DNA of 64,000 bases from Flavobacteriaceae bacterium S0862 (GTDB lineage: Bacteria; Bacteroidota; Bacteroidia; Flavobacteriales; Flavobacteriaceae), in contig JALKAW010000005.1 in the NCBI GenBank assembly GCA_023015825.1, forward strand, positions 238,584 through 302,583. Reading direction: 5' to 3'. The notes under the pieces are model-generated. The model did no database searches. It was not told the DNA's origin and saw only the letters and a program-made list of their open reading frames with translations. Both the position numbers and the translations under genes were made by a program. This document shows positions 1-8,955 of this stretch, one piece after another (the stretch's first letter is position 1; every line of letters begins with the position of its first letter).

Positions 1-698
1 TTATGTTTGACGTTGCTGATGCAAGACCTTTAGCCGTCAATATTGATGGGAAATCTAAGATGAAACCTGTTGAAAATTATGGTGTTAAGATTTTATCTAT
101 CGGATTTTTTACCCAACCAAATCAAGCAGTAATTTGGCGAGGACCAATGGCTGCAAAAGCATTAAATCAAATGATTTTTGATGCGGCTTGGGGAGAGCTT
201 GATTTTCTATTAATAGACTTACCTCCAGGTACTGGTGATATTCATTTAAGTATCATGCAATCGCTTCCAATTACTGGAGCAGTTGTAGTGAGTACACCGC
301 AAAACGTAGCATTGGCAGACGCTAAAAAAGGTGTGGCAATGTTTCAGCAAGAAAACATCAATGTTCCTGTATTGGGAATGGTAGAAAACATGTCTTATTT
401 CACACCAAAAGAATTGCCTGACAATAAATATTATATTTTTGGACAAGAAGGGGCTAAAAATTTAGCTGAAGATATAGGAGTACCATTCCTAGGTGAAATT
501 CCTTTAGTACAAAGTGTAAGAGAAGCGGGTGATATTGGAAGACCAGCAGCATTACAAACAGCGACTCCTATCGAGGAAGCTTTTGAAAATTTAACTAGAA
601 ATGTGGTTCAAGAAGTAGTAAATAGAAATACAGATTTGCCTCCAACTGAAGCCATACAAATAACCACAATGGCTGGATGCTCAGCAGTAAATAAGTAA
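1..698 (+). CDS. Mrp/ApbC-family P-loop ATPase, C-terminal part (5' end outside the window)
   Basis: This is an iron-sulfur cluster carrier ATPase of the Mrp/NBP35 family, a cytoplasmic protein that helps deliver Fe-S clusters to apoproteins. About 231 codons are visible. The conserved DLPPGTGDIHLS segment (about residue 72 of the visible part) and VENMSYF are typical of the family. The N-terminal half, with the Walker A GKGGVGKS and the DUF59-like domain, lies left of the window, and the ATG at base 3 is an internal Met in the open frame rather than the start. A NifU-like gene follows three bases after the stop, so the two probably form an Fe-S assembly operon. The family call is firm; which targets it loads is unknown. 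Confidence 0.93.
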   Translation, partial: MFDVADARPLAVNIDGKSKMKPVENYGVKILSIGFFTQPNQAVIWRGPMAAKALNQMIFDAAWGELDFLLIDLPPGTGDIHLSIMQSLPITGAVVVSTPQNVALADAKKGVAMFQQENINVPVLGMVENMSYFTPKELPDNKYYIFGQEGAKNLAEDIGVPFLGEIPLVQSVREAGDIGRPAALQTATPIEEAFENLTRNVVQEVVNRNTDLPPTEAIQITTMAGCSAVNK

Positions 699-701
699 TT
701 T

Positions 702-944
702 ATGACTACAGAAGAACTTAGGTTAAATATTGAAAAAGCGTTAGATGAAATTCGTCCGTTTTTGCAAAGTGATGGAGGCGATATTTCACTCTTATCCATA
801 GAAGATGATAGATTTGTAAAAGTGCAGTTAGAAGGCGCTTGTACAAGTTGTAGCGTCAACCAGATGACACTTAAATCGGGAGTAGAAATGACTATAAAAA
901 AGTATGCACCTCAAATAGAGAGTGTTATTAATATTGAAGCCTAA
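702..944 (+). CDS. NifU-like Fe-S scaffold protein (NifU C-terminal domain)
   Basis: An 80-residue protein consisting only of the NifU C-terminal domain (Nfu type). This domain binds a transient Fe-S cluster through two cysteines; here the CxxC is CTSC (about residues 47-50) in the context GACTSCSVNQMTLKSG, which is the family signature. The N-terminal half has the usual IRPFLQSDGGDI stretch. It starts three bases after the Mrp-family stop codon and is almost certainly cotranscribed with it, so scaffold and carrier ATPase are made together. The length is normal for the stand-alone version found in Bacteroidota. Confidence 0.93.
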   Translation: MTTEELRLNIEKALDEIRPFLQSDGGDISLLSIEDDRFVKVQLEGACTSCSVNQMTLKSGVEMTIKKYAPQIESVINIEA

Positions 945-945
945 G

Positions 946-965
946 AATGTGACTTTTATCACATT
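946..965. promoter_or_regulatory. Perfect TGTGA-N6-TCACA palindrome between nifU-like and reductase genes
   Basis: Arms AATGTGA (946-952) and TCACATT (959-965) are perfect inverted repeats around CTTTTA. The core matches the CRP/FNR-superfamily half-site spacing exactly. It lies just after the NifU-like stop and 48 bases before the reductase start, so it could be an operator for the reductase gene. It could also be a weak terminator hairpin, but only a short T run follows. Function is inferred, not shown. Confidence 0.45.
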
Positions 966-1013
966 TTACCACACTTATAATTTTTATTTTGCGCTTAATA
1001 AATTGATTTTTTA

Positions 1014-2075
1014 ATGATTTCTACTGATATACTTATTATTGGAGCTGGACCTACAGGATTATTTACCGTTTTTGAGGCTGGATTACTAAAACTAAAATGT
1101 CATTTAATAGATGCTTTACCACAACCAGGAGGTCAATGCTCAGAAATATACCCAAAAAAACCTATTTATGATATTCCTGCTTATCCTGAAATTCTTGCAG
1201 GAGATTTAACAGATAAGTTACTAGAACAATGTAAACAGTTTGAGCCAGGATTTACTTTAGGTGAACGTGCCGAAACTATAGAAAAACAAGAAGATGGTAC
1301 GTTTATTGTAACCACAAATAAAGGAACAAAACACCAAGCACCAGTAGTAGCTGTTGCAGGTGGTTTAGGAAGTTTTGAACCACGTAAGCCTTTAATTCCA
1401 AATATTGCAGATTTTGAAGATAAAGGTGTCGAATATATCATTAAAGACCCAGAAATATATAGAGATAAAAAAGTAGTTATTGCAGGAGGTGGAGATTCAG
1501 CTCTCGATTGGAGTATTTTTTTAGCTGATGTGGCAAAAGAAGTAACCTTAATCCATAGAAGAAATGAATTTAGAGGTCATTTAGATTCTGTTGAAAAAGT
1601 TCAAGAATTAAAAAATCAAGGAAAAATTAGTCTTGTGACACCTGCTGAGGTGATTGGAATTATTGGTAATGGACATGTAAATGGGGTTGCTGTAAAACAA
1701 TCTAGGGAAGAAGACAAAGAATTTAATATTGAATGCGATCATTTTATACCTCTTTTTGGTTTGTCTCCAAAACTTGGACCAATTGCAAATTGGGGATTGG
1801 AAATTGAGAAAAATGCGATTAAAGTTAACAATGCCTTAGACTATCAAACAAATATTCCAGGAGTTTTTGCTATTGGTGATGTGAATACATATCCAGGAAA
1901 ATTAAAATTGATTTTATGTGGTTTCCATGAAGCTACACTAATGTGTCAAGCAGCATATCAAATTATCAATCCAGGTAAGAAATATGTATTAAAATATACA
2001 ACCGTAAGTGGCGTAGATGGTTTTGATGGTACAAGGAAAGAAGCACCAAAGGCTGTTGTAAAAAAGATTAATTAA
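1014..2075 (+). CDS. Ferredoxin--NADP(+) reductase, thioredoxin-reductase-like type
   Basis: A 353-aa flavoprotein with the two-dinucleotide-fold layout of thioredoxin-reductase-like FNRs. The FAD-binding GAGPTG lies near residues 10-15, the NADP-binding GGGDSALDW near residues 156-165, and the C-terminal FAD contact GVFAIGDV near residue 283. No redox-active CxxC is present between the domains, which separates it from thioredoxin reductase. It should move electrons between NADPH and ferredoxin. A 2Fe-2S ferredoxin gene follows 35 bases downstream in the same direction, and Fe-S assembly genes lie upstream, so the likely partner is next door. Confidence 0.9.
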   Translation: MISTDILIIGAGPTGLFTVFEAGLLKLKCHLIDALPQPGGQCSEIYPKKPIYDIPAYPEILAGDLTDKLLEQCKQFEPGFTLGERAETIEKQEDGTFIVTTNKGTKHQAPVVAVAGGLGSFEPRKPLIPNIADFEDKGVEYIIKDPEIYRDKKVVIAGGGDSALDWSIFLADVAKEVTLIHRRNEFRGHLDSVEKVQELKNQGKISLVTPAEVIGIIGNGHVNGVAVKQSREEDKEFNIECDHFIPLFGLSPKLGPIANWGLEIEKNAIKVNNALDYQTNIPGVFAIGDVNTYPGKLKLILCGFHEATLMCQAAYQIINPGKKYVLKYTTVSGVDGFDGTRKEAPKAVVKKIN

Positions 2076-2110
2076 CTTAAAGTCACCTTGAGCACAGTCT
2101 AAAGGTTTTT

Positions 2111-2446
2111 TTGATGCAAGAAGATATAAAAGTAACAATAATTGACCGAGACGGAGTGTCTCATACAATAGATGCGCCAACAGATATGGCAATGAACCTC
2201 ATGGAAGTAGTTCGTGCCTACGAGCTTGCACCAGAAGGAACTATTGGTATTTGTGGCGGTATGGTAATGTGTGCTTCATGTCAGTGTTACGTAAACTCTA
2301 ATCATAAACTCCCTAAAATGCAAGATGATGAAGAAGCTATGCTATCTGAAGCTTTTTATGTAAAAGATAATTCACGATTAGGTTGCCAAATTCAAATGAC
2401 ACCTGAAATGGATGGTTTAGAAGTAGAGCTGGCTCCTGAGAGTTAA
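2111..2446 (+). CDS. 2Fe-2S ferredoxin, adrenodoxin-like
   Basis: A 111-aa ferredoxin with the plant/adrenodoxin-type cysteine set: CGGMVMCASC (about residues 50-59) plus a distal Cys in RLGCQI (about residue 94). The length and acidic C-terminus are normal for vertebrate-type bacterial ferredoxins. It lies directly after the FNR-like reductase and is the obvious electron partner. The gene ends four bases inside the 3' end of the convergent metallophosphoesterase gene, so the two transcription units meet tail to tail without a spacer. Confidence 0.9.
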   Translation: MMQEDIKVTIIDRDGVSHTIDAPTDMAMNLMEVVRAYELAPEGTIGICGGMVMCASCQCYVNSNHKLPKMQDDEEAMLSEAFYVKDNSRLGCQIQMTPEMDGLEVELAPES

Positions 2447-3339
2447 TCAGTTTTGTAATCAATCAATTTTTGAGGACCTTCCAACAACACCTTTACAATT
2501 TTTAGTGTACCACTATCCGTTGTGGCAATTTGCCATTTAATTAATGAAATAGCACCGTTTTCAATTTCAATTCCTGTAATGCTTCGTGGATGCACACAAC
2601 TACCATCATTGAAATAAGCAATATCACCAGGTTCAGGAAATCGAGGTCGGTGTGTATGACCAACAATAGTTAAAAGGTTTTTGTTTTCAATAATCCATCT
2701 TTTGGTTCTGCGTTCTACTTTTATAAGCTCTTTGTAGTTTTTTGCTGGACTTGTTGGGTCTGCAATTCCCATGACATTCAATGGTTTCCAAAGCACACGA
2801 ACCAAAAAACGACTCCATCTCCAGAAGGTGTAATTCCACCAATCTGCTTGATGGCCATGAGTTAAAAACAATTCTTGACTAGTTTCTGAATGTTTTAAAA
2901 CAATGCCTTCATGATATTGCAAGTTGCATAACAACTCGACATCTTCACCAATTTTAGGCTCAAAGTAAGTGGATAAATGCTTTTCTACATAATTGGGATT
3001 TCTATATACCATATCATGATTTCCCCAAATCATGTGTAAACGTTCTTGCTCATGAAATTGTTTCATAAGCATATATACATTTTTATGTGCTTCTAAAATA
3101 GGTTGGAAAGAGATATTTTCCCATAGCTCGTCACCATCACCAAGTTCACAATATTGAAACCCTTCAGTATAGTAATGTTTTAATGCATGAAAGTATATGT
3201 TACGGTTATTGGCAAAGTCATCAGCAAAACTGTTATCACCTCTGTGGCAATCACTAAATAAAATGAATTTACTAGAGTCGTCAAAATTTAGAATTTTGGC
3301 ATTCTTGTAAGCTCTATCTAATCTTTTTTTGGATGACAT
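2443..3339 (-). CDS. Calcineurin-like metallophosphoesterase
   Basis: A 298-aa protein carrying the metallophosphoesterase metal-ligand motifs in order: SDCHRGD (about residues 29-35), GDGDE (about 67-71), GNHD (about 104-107), a middle His in LTHGHQADWW, and GHTHRPRFP near residue 226. These predict a dimetal phosphoesterase; the GDGDE variant replaces the common GDxxD/GDxVD. The substrate cannot be told from sequence. It has no signal peptide, so it is probably cytoplasmic. It is transcribed opposite to the ferredoxin gene and sits downstream of the acyl-CoA dehydrogenase gene, but a strong terminator separates the two. Confidence 0.85.
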   Translation of the reverse strand: MSSKKRLDRAYKNAKILNFDDSSKFILFSDCHRGDNSFADDFANNRNIYFHALKHYYTEGFQYCELGDGDELWENISFQPILEAHKNVYMLMKQFHEQERLHMIWGNHDMVYRNPNYVEKHLSTYFEPKIGEDVELLCNLQYHEGIVLKHSETSQELFLTHGHQADWWNYTFWRWSRFLVRVLWKPLNVMGIADPTSPAKNYKELIKVERRTKRWIIENKNLLTIVGHTHRPRFPEPGDIAYFNDGSCVHPRSITGIEIENGAISLIKWQIATTDSGTLKIVKVLLEGPQKLIDYKTD

Positions 3340-3357
3340 TGTGTAAATATCATTAAA

Positions 3358-3383
3358 AAAAGTGAGTTTTAAAACTCACTTTT
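3358..3383 (-). terminator. Rho-independent terminator after the acyl-CoA dehydrogenase gene
   Basis: A perfect 12-bp inverted repeat with arms AAAAGTGAGTTT and AAACTCACTTTT around a 2-base loop. Read on the minus strand it is followed by a run of T residues, which is the expected arrangement for ending the minus-strand acyl-CoA dehydrogenase message before the metallophosphoesterase gene begins. Confidence 0.8.
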
Positions 3384-3404
3384 AAAATATGTATTTGGTT
3401 GAGT

Positions 3405-4583
3405 CTACTTAAACGCATTCAATCCTGTAATGTCCAATCCAGTAATCAACAAATGAATATCGTGAGTACCCTCATAAGTAATAACACTTTCTAAGTTCAT
3501 GGAGTGACGCATGATACTATACTCACCAGTAATTCCCATTCCTCCTAACATTTGTCTCGCTTCACGAGCAATATTAATGGCCATATCTACATTATTACGT
3601 TTTGCCATAGAGATTTGCGCTGAGGTTGCTTTATCTTCATTACGCAACACGCCAAGTCGCCAAGTTAATAATTGTGCTTTAGTGATTTCAGTAATCATTT
3701 CGGCAAGTTTCTTTTGTTGTAATTGAAACTGTCCAATTGGTTTGCCAAATTGAATACGTTCTTTACTATAACGAAGTGCAGTATCATAACAATCCATAGC
3801 AGCTCCAATAGCTCCCCAAGCAATGCCATAACGCGCAGAATCTAAGCATCCAAGTGGTGCTCCTAATCCTGATTTATTTGGTAATAAGTTTTCTTTTGGA
3901 ACTTTTACATTATCGAAAATAAGTTCACCAGTAGCTGAAGCTCTAAGTGACCATTTGTTGTGAGTTTCAGGAGTTGAAAAACCTTTCATACCACGTTCAA
4001 CTATTAATCCATGAATACGTCCGCTTTCATCTTTTGCCCAAACCACAGCAACTTGTGCAAAAGGCGCATTTGAAATCCACATTTTTGCGCCATTTAAAAG
4101 ATAATGGTCTCCCATATCTTTAAAATTAGTAGTCATGCCTCCAGGATTACTGCCATGGTCAGGTTCTGTTAATCCGAAACAACCCATCCATTCACCAGAA
4201 GCCAATTTCGGTAAATATTTTTGGCGCTGTTCTTCGTTTCCGTATTTCCAAATTGGATACATCACTAATGATGATTGTACTGAAGCTGTACTTCTAACTC
4301 CAGAATCTCCTCTCTCAATTTCTTGCATGATTAAGCCATAAGAAATTTGGTCTAATCCTGCACCACCATATTCCATAGGAATGTATGGTCCAAAAGCACC
4401 AATTTCAGCTAATCCATTTATAATTTGATTTGGGAACTCAGCGTTTTGAGCATATTCTTCAATGATAGGAGATACATCACGTTTTACCCATTCTCTAGCT
4501 GCATCGCGTACTAATTTATGTTCTTCTGATAAAAGCTCATCGATATTATAGTAATCTGGAGCTTCAAATAAATCTGGTTTCAT
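3405..4583 (-). CDS. Acyl-CoA dehydrogenase, glutaryl-CoA dehydrogenase-like
   Basis: A 392-aa flavoenzyme of the acyl-CoA dehydrogenase family, which introduces an alpha-beta double bond into acyl-CoA and passes electrons to ETF. The FAD/substrate segments CFGLTEPDHGSNPGGM (about residues 136-151) and the C-terminal QMLGGMGITGEY are clear. The catalytic Glu is in NLESVITYEGTHDIH (about residues 362-376), the glutaryl-CoA dehydrogenase/short-chain position. The closest fit is glutaryl-CoA dehydrogenase, as usually annotated in flavobacteria, but exact chain-length specificity is inferred. The gene stands alone, with its own downstream terminator. Confidence 0.88.
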   Translation of the reverse strand: MKPDLFEAPDYYNIDELLSEEHKLVRDAAREWVKRDVSPIIEEYAQNAEFPNQIINGLAEIGAFGPYIPMEYGGAGLDQISYGLIMQEIERGDSGVRSTASVQSSLVMYPIWKYGNEEQRQKYLPKLASGEWMGCFGLTEPDHGSNPGGMTTNFKDMGDHYLLNGAKMWISNAPFAQVAVVWAKDESGRIHGLIVERGMKGFSTPETHNKWSLRASATGELIFDNVKVPKENLLPNKSGLGAPLGCLDSARYGIAWGAIGAAMDCYDTALRYSKERIQFGKPIGQFQLQQKKLAEMITEITKAQLLTWRLGVLRNEDKATSAQISMAKRNNVDMAINIAREARQMLGGMGITGEYSIMRHSMNLESVITYEGTHDIHLLITGLDITGLNAFK

Positions 4584-4744
4584 CTGATAGACAATATTGT
4601 TTTAGAGGTCAGATGTAATTCGCATAAATGCTCATTTCATTAGTCCCTCATTTCATTAATAATTAACCTATATTTTTATTAGGCATAATAATATGCCAAA
4701 TTTAACTAAAGCAAAACGAATCATTAAGGATTTTAAGAAGAAAT

Positions 4745-5833
4745 TTATGAGTTAATAAACTTACTAATTAAAGTGTGAAAATGATGAACACCTTGCTCAC
4801 GAGTTGGAGAAAATCGTCCAGCTTTATAAAACGAAGAGCGAACTCCTTTTTGAACGTTTTCAACAACAAATTCGTCTTCACGTTCTACTTTTTCAAGACC
4901 ACCTCCTGCGCCCTTGTCAAGTTTTGAAGGGTCATACACATAAGAGATAAATGATACTTTGGTACGATTCATATCCAAGGGTTTAACAACGTTTATCGAG
5001 AGTCCCCAAGGATAAAAATTGAACATCATATTCGGGAATACCCAATAATAATAGGCAGCTACATTTTTACCATAATCAATATGGCCTTCCGGTAAGTCAA
5101 ACACTTCAGTGGCTTCATCTGTATAACCTATCTGCAAGTTGCAATAGTCGTAAACTTCGGTTTTATAACTTCCATAATCCAATACTGCATTCAAATCCTC
5201 ATGAACAAAAGGCACATGAAATCCTTCAAGATAATTATCGCAATACAAAGCCCAATGCGCATGAACTAAAAAATCTTTGGAAAGAGAATTGTCTAAACTA
5301 AATTCATTCAAAGGTAAAAAACCAACACGTTCGTTCATTTTGTTAATCACTTGTTGAAAATCGAACGAAGGATTCAATCCAGCAAACAATAATGGTCCAA
5401 ATTTACGTAATGGGAACGTATGTAAATTATCACATGGTCTGGGAAAATCTTCGGCATCATTAAATTCTGGCATATGCTCAAATTCACCTTTCAAATTGAA
5501 GCGTCTTCCATGATACATACAGGTTAGTTTCTTAGATTTTCCTGGATGTAATGCCACTACATTACCACGATGTGTACATACATTAGTTAAGCAATTTATA
5601 TGTTCATCTTTATCACGAGTTAATAACATTGGTTCAGTAAGAAAACCATCTAATAGCACAAAAGGGTGAACTGATTGTGGCAGTCTTACTAAATTTTCAT
5701 CACCAATGAATTGCCAAGATTTAAGAAACACATCTTCTTTTAAATCTTCAAAAGTTTCAGCATCTTTATAAAATTTAGCAGGAAGTGTTTCAGCTTTTTT
5801 AATATCTGGATGGATAAGATATGTCTTCATCAT
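4745..5833 (-). CDS. Rieske-type aromatic-ring-hydroxylating oxygenase alpha subunit
   Basis: A 362-aa non-heme iron oxygenase. The Rieske [2Fe-2S] ligands are visible as CTHRG and CMYHGRRF (about residues 87-110), and the mononuclear iron site as DNYLEGFHVPFVHEDL (about 198-213) with its two His residues. Such enzymes hydroxylate or demethylate small substrates with electrons from a reductase/ferredoxin pair. In flavobacteria this form is common but biochemically uncharacterised, so the substrate is unknown. No beta-subunit gene is adjacent. The ferredoxin and reductase at 1.0-2.4 kb could serve it, but that is only a guess from distance. Confidence 0.85.
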   Translation of the reverse strand: MMKTYLIHPDIKKAETLPAKFYKDAETFEDLKEDVFLKSWQFIGDENLVRLPQSVHPFVLLDGFLTEPMLLTRDKDEHINCLTNVCTHRGNVVALHPGKSKKLTCMYHGRRFNLKGEFEHMPEFNDAEDFPRPCDNLHTFPLRKFGPLLFAGLNPSFDFQQVINKMNERVGFLPLNEFSLDNSLSKDFLVHAHWALYCDNYLEGFHVPFVHEDLNAVLDYGSYKTEVYDYCNLQIGYTDEATEVFDLPEGHIDYGKNVAAYYYWVFPNMMFNFYPWGLSINVVKPLDMNRTKVSFISYVYDPSKLDKGAGGGLEKVEREDEFVVENVQKGVRSSFYKAGRFSPTREQGVHHFHTLISKFINS

Positions 5834-5910
5834 AAATAATATAGTTGTACATTCGTAAGGTTGCTCCTAATTTACACAATTAAACGTTACCTCTTTTTTA
5901 AACTTAATAA

Positions 5911-7218
5911 ATGGCATCTAAACCACAAAAAATTGGATTAATTACATCTACTTCATATGTTGTAGGAGGTATGATTGGAGCAGGGATTTTTTTATTGCCC
6001 GCCACCCTTGCATCATACGGTAGTATAAGCTTCTTAGGTTGGATTTTTACCGCATTAGGAGCATTAATTTTAGCAAAAATATTTGGTAATTTCAGCAAGA
6101 TAATTGTCAATAAAAGTGGAGGCCCTTATACTTATTCTAGGGCTGGTTTTGGTGATTTTATTGGATTTTTAGTAGCTTGGGGTTATTGGATCTCAATTTG
6201 GGTGAGCAATGCAGCATTGGCAATAACCATAGTAGGTGCATTGAGTTTCTTTTTCCCTATTCTTGATAATGATCCTATAATTAGGGTGTTGACAGGGCTA
6301 TCCTTTATTTGGCTGTTTATATGGATTAATACTAGAGGAATTAAAGAGTCCGGTAAAATACAGGTTATAACCACTTTTTTAAAATTACTGCCATTAGCAT
6401 TTGTGATTATAGCAGGATTATTTTTATTTGATATTAATAATTTCCCTGCCTTTAATTTAACGACCGAAAGTAATTTTGCGATATTTCCAGTAGTTGCGGC
6501 AGCTACATTATATGCCTTTTTAGGGCTTGAATCAGCTTCTATTCCTGCGGCTAATATTGAAAATCCAGAAAAAACAATTCCGAAAGCCACATTGTTAGGG
6601 ACAATAATTGTTGCTTTGGTTTATATTTTGAGTACGTTTGTACTTTTTGGAATTTTGCCCATGGATGTATTGGCTGCTTCTCCATCACCTTTTGCCGATG
6701 CCGCAATATTAATTGGAGGTGACTTTGGAGGGTATTTTGTTGCAGGTGGAATAGCAATATCTGCAATAGGTTGCCTAAATGGGTGGATTTTATTTTCAGG
6801 CCAAATACCAATGGCAGCCTCGAAGGATAGGCTGTTTCCAAAAATATTTGGAAAGGAAAATAAAAATGGCGCACCTGCAAAAGGATTGATTATAGGAGGC
6901 TTATTAACTTCTTTTATAATGTTAATGAATTTATCGGATGGCCTTGTAAAACAATTTGAGTTTATTGCTGGTATTGTGGTGTTTTCTAATTTAATACCTT
7001 ACTTATTTGTGGCTGCAGCATATATATTAGTTCTTATTGAAAGAAAAATTCATATAAATAGTTGGGTTAAAACAATAGTACTTGGGATGCTTGGAATTGC
7101 TTATTCACTATGGGCAATTTATGGGTCTGGTAATGATACTGTTTTTTATGGATTTTTATTATTATTGTGTGGAGTGCCAATGTATGCAATAATGAAATGG
7201 AACCGAAGAAAGGAATAA
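5911..7218 (+). CDS. APC-family amino acid permease
   Basis: A 435-aa polytopic inner-membrane transporter of the amino acid-polyamine-organocation superfamily. The N-terminal GGMIGAGIFLLP (about residues 19-30) is the unwound TM1 substrate-binding motif. About twelve hydrophobic segments can be counted, and FLGLESASIPAANIENPEKTIP is a family signature. It resembles the arginine/agmatine antiporter branch. The next gene begins on the base after its stop and encodes a guanidino-group-modifying enzyme, which supports an arginine-like or methylarginine substrate. That substrate is an inference from context. Confidence 0.85.
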   Translation: MASKPQKIGLITSTSYVVGGMIGAGIFLLPATLASYGSISFLGWIFTALGALILAKIFGNFSKIIVNKSGGPYTYSRAGFGDFIGFLVAWGYWISIWVSNAALAITIVGALSFFFPILDNDPIIRVLTGLSFIWLFIWINTRGIKESGKIQVITTFLKLLPLAFVIIAGLFLFDINNFPAFNLTTESNFAIFPVVAAATLYAFLGLESASIPAANIENPEKTIPKATLLGTIIVALVYILSTFVLFGILPMDVLAASPSPFADAAILIGGDFGGYFVAGGIAISAIGCLNGWILFSGQIPMAASKDRLFPKIFGKENKNGAPAKGLIIGGLLTSFIMLMNLSDGLVKQFEFIAGIVVFSNLIPYLFVAAAYILVLIERKIHINSWVKTIVLGMLGIAYSLWAIYGSGNDTVFYGFLLLLCGVPMYAIMKWNRRKE

Positions 7219-8097
7219 ATGAAAACAACACATCATTCAGAATATTTAAAACTGCAAGAGGTTTATATTAAACCAGCAAAAGATGCGTTTGTATCCGATA
7301 TCAATATAAGTGAACAATGGAAAGTGCTCAATTATTTATCTCGTCCAAGTTTTGATAATGCTTTGGATGAATATAAAGTGTTTCAGAATTATTTTTTAGA
7401 TAGAAATATTAAAACACATACTTTCCCTTATGATGAAAAAGTACAAATTGATTCTATGTATTCTAGAGATGCCTCAATTGCTACAGATTTTGGAATGATA
7501 ATTTGTAATATGGGAAAAGGAGGACGGATTAATGAGCCCAAATCACATTTAGAGATTTATAAAGCCAATAATATTCCAATATTAGGAACTATTAAAGCCC
7601 CTGGAACTTTAGAAGGAGGTGATGTTGCTTGGTTAGATTCAACAACCTTGGCTGTTGGCCATACTTACCGAACCAATCTTGAAGGCATCGAGCAGCTTAA
7701 AGATTTATTAGAGCCTAAAGGCATTGATGTTGTTGTTGCTGAATTACCTCATTATAAAGGGAAGAGTGACGTGTTTCATTTAATGAGTATTTTGAGTCCT
7801 GTTGATAAAGATCTGGCAGTGGTATATTCACCATTAATGCCAATTAAATTTAGAAATGAATTATTAAATAGAGGGTTTCAATTAGTTGAAGTTCCAGATG
7901 ATGAATTTGAATCTATGGGTTGTAATGTGCTAGCAACTGCACCAAGACAATGTTTAATGGTTTCTGGAAACCCAAAAACTAAATTATTATTAGAGCAAGC
8001 AGGGTGTAATGTGACCACCTATAAAGGCGAGGATATTAGTGTAAAAGGGGGTGGTGGACCAACCTGTTTAACACGACCAATGCTAAGGTCATATTAA
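7219..8097 (+). CDS. Amidinotransferase/dimethylarginine-dimethylaminohydrolase-like enzyme
   Basis: A 292-aa member of the guanidino-group-modifying superfamily (DDAH, arginine deiminase, amidinotransferase). Characteristic features are LEGGDVAWLD (about residues 129-138) with the acidic residue, a candidate catalytic His in KSDVFHLMS, and the nucleophilic Cys in the C-terminal GGGGPTCLTRPM. The reaction is probably hydrolysis of a methylated or free guanidinium to citrulline, but DDAH, citrulline hydrolase (CtlX) and arginine deiminase-like roles cannot be separated here. It is translationally coupled to the preceding permease (stop and start codons abut), suggesting uptake followed by breakdown of one compound. 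Confidence 0.82.
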   Translation: MKTTHHSEYLKLQEVYIKPAKDAFVSDINISEQWKVLNYLSRPSFDNALDEYKVFQNYFLDRNIKTHTFPYDEKVQIDSMYSRDASIATDFGMIICNMGKGGRINEPKSHLEIYKANNIPILGTIKAPGTLEGGDVAWLDSTTLAVGHTYRTNLEGIEQLKDLLEPKGIDVVVAELPHYKGKSDVFHLMSILSPVDKDLAVVYSPLMPIKFRNELLNRGFQLVEVPDDEFESMGCNVLATAPRQCLMVSGNPKTKLLLEQAGCNVTTYKGEDISVKGGGGPTCLTRPMLRSY

Positions 8098-8814
8098 TTA
8101 CATTTTTAAATAGAAATCTTTAGTAAGATTTATATACTCTTGTGTGTATTGATGACGTTCGGTCTCTATAACAAGTTCATTTGTTTCAATGTGACCTTTA
8201 GTAAACGAGAACTCTAAAAGACTTCTTTTTGTATCTGAAGTTAGATTACCTTTAACTCTTAAAATCTTTTTTGGGAATAGATTGAAATTTGTTGCTAAGT
8301 CAATAAAAGTGGTTTCTTCATTATATGGAATAATAACAGAAAATATTCCTATTTCAGATAACAATTTAGACACACTTTCTAAAAGATGTTTAAAAGGTAA
8401 TGCATCTTGAAAGCGAGCCATATTGCGCTGATTGTTTTCACTTTTGAATTCATCTGAATAAAAGGGAGGGTTGGATACAATTAAATCATACTTGTCATCG
8501 ATTTCTTCAACGAATTCTTCTAATGAGGCATGATAACAAAATAATCTGTCGTTCCATGGTGAATTTTCAAAATTCTCTGTACACTGTTCATAAGCATTAG
8601 CATCAATTTCAATAGCATCAATAAGTTCCGCATGACATCTTTGAGCCAACATTAGCGCTACAACACCTGTTCCTGAGCCAATATCTAAAACAGAAAAAGG
8701 GTCTTGGATTATAGATGCCCAAGCCCCAAGTAATGGACCATCTGTGCCTATTTTCATGGCACATCTATCTTGATTAACACTAAATTTTTTAAAAAGAAAA
8801 GGCTTAAAAGACAT
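8098..8814 (-). CDS. trmN6: tRNA1(Val) (adenine(37)-N6)-methyltransferase TrmN6-like
   Basis: A 238-aa class I SAM-dependent methyltransferase. Motif I is DIGSGTGVVALML (about residues 44-56). The catalytic SNPPFYSDEF (about 113-122) is the NPPF motif of N6-adenine methyltransferases, in the form typical of TrmN6/YfiC, which methylates A37 of tRNA-Val. The N-terminal MSFKPFLFKKFSV...RCAMKIGTDGPLLGAW stretch is also characteristic. It converges on the amidinotransferase gene with no spacer. Confidence 0.88.
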   Translation of the reverse strand: MSFKPFLFKKFSVNQDRCAMKIGTDGPLLGAWASIIQDPFSVLDIGSGTGVVALMLAQRCHAELIDAIEIDANAYEQCTENFENSPWNDRLFCYHASLEEFVEEIDDKYDLIVSNPPFYSDEFKSENNQRNMARFQDALPFKHLLESVSKLLSEIGIFSVIIPYNEETTFIDLATNFNLFPKKILRVKGNLTSDTKRSLLEFSFTKGHIETNELVIETERHQYTQEYINLTKDFYLKM

Positions 8815-8955
8815 ATTAAGTTTTTGAGGCTAAATGTATTAATAATTTTGACTTCAACTTTATTCAAAGAGTAATTATTTAAATGTTGAAAACTTATTAT
8901 TAAATCATGTGAAAGTTTATAATTTAAGCCTTCTTTTTGAGTTATATTTATATAA

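Noticed and set aside
4693..4755. 20-codon basic frame MPNLTKAKRIIKDFKKKFMS
   Set aside because: Too short and overlapping the Rieske oxygenase 3' end; no supporting spacing or motif.
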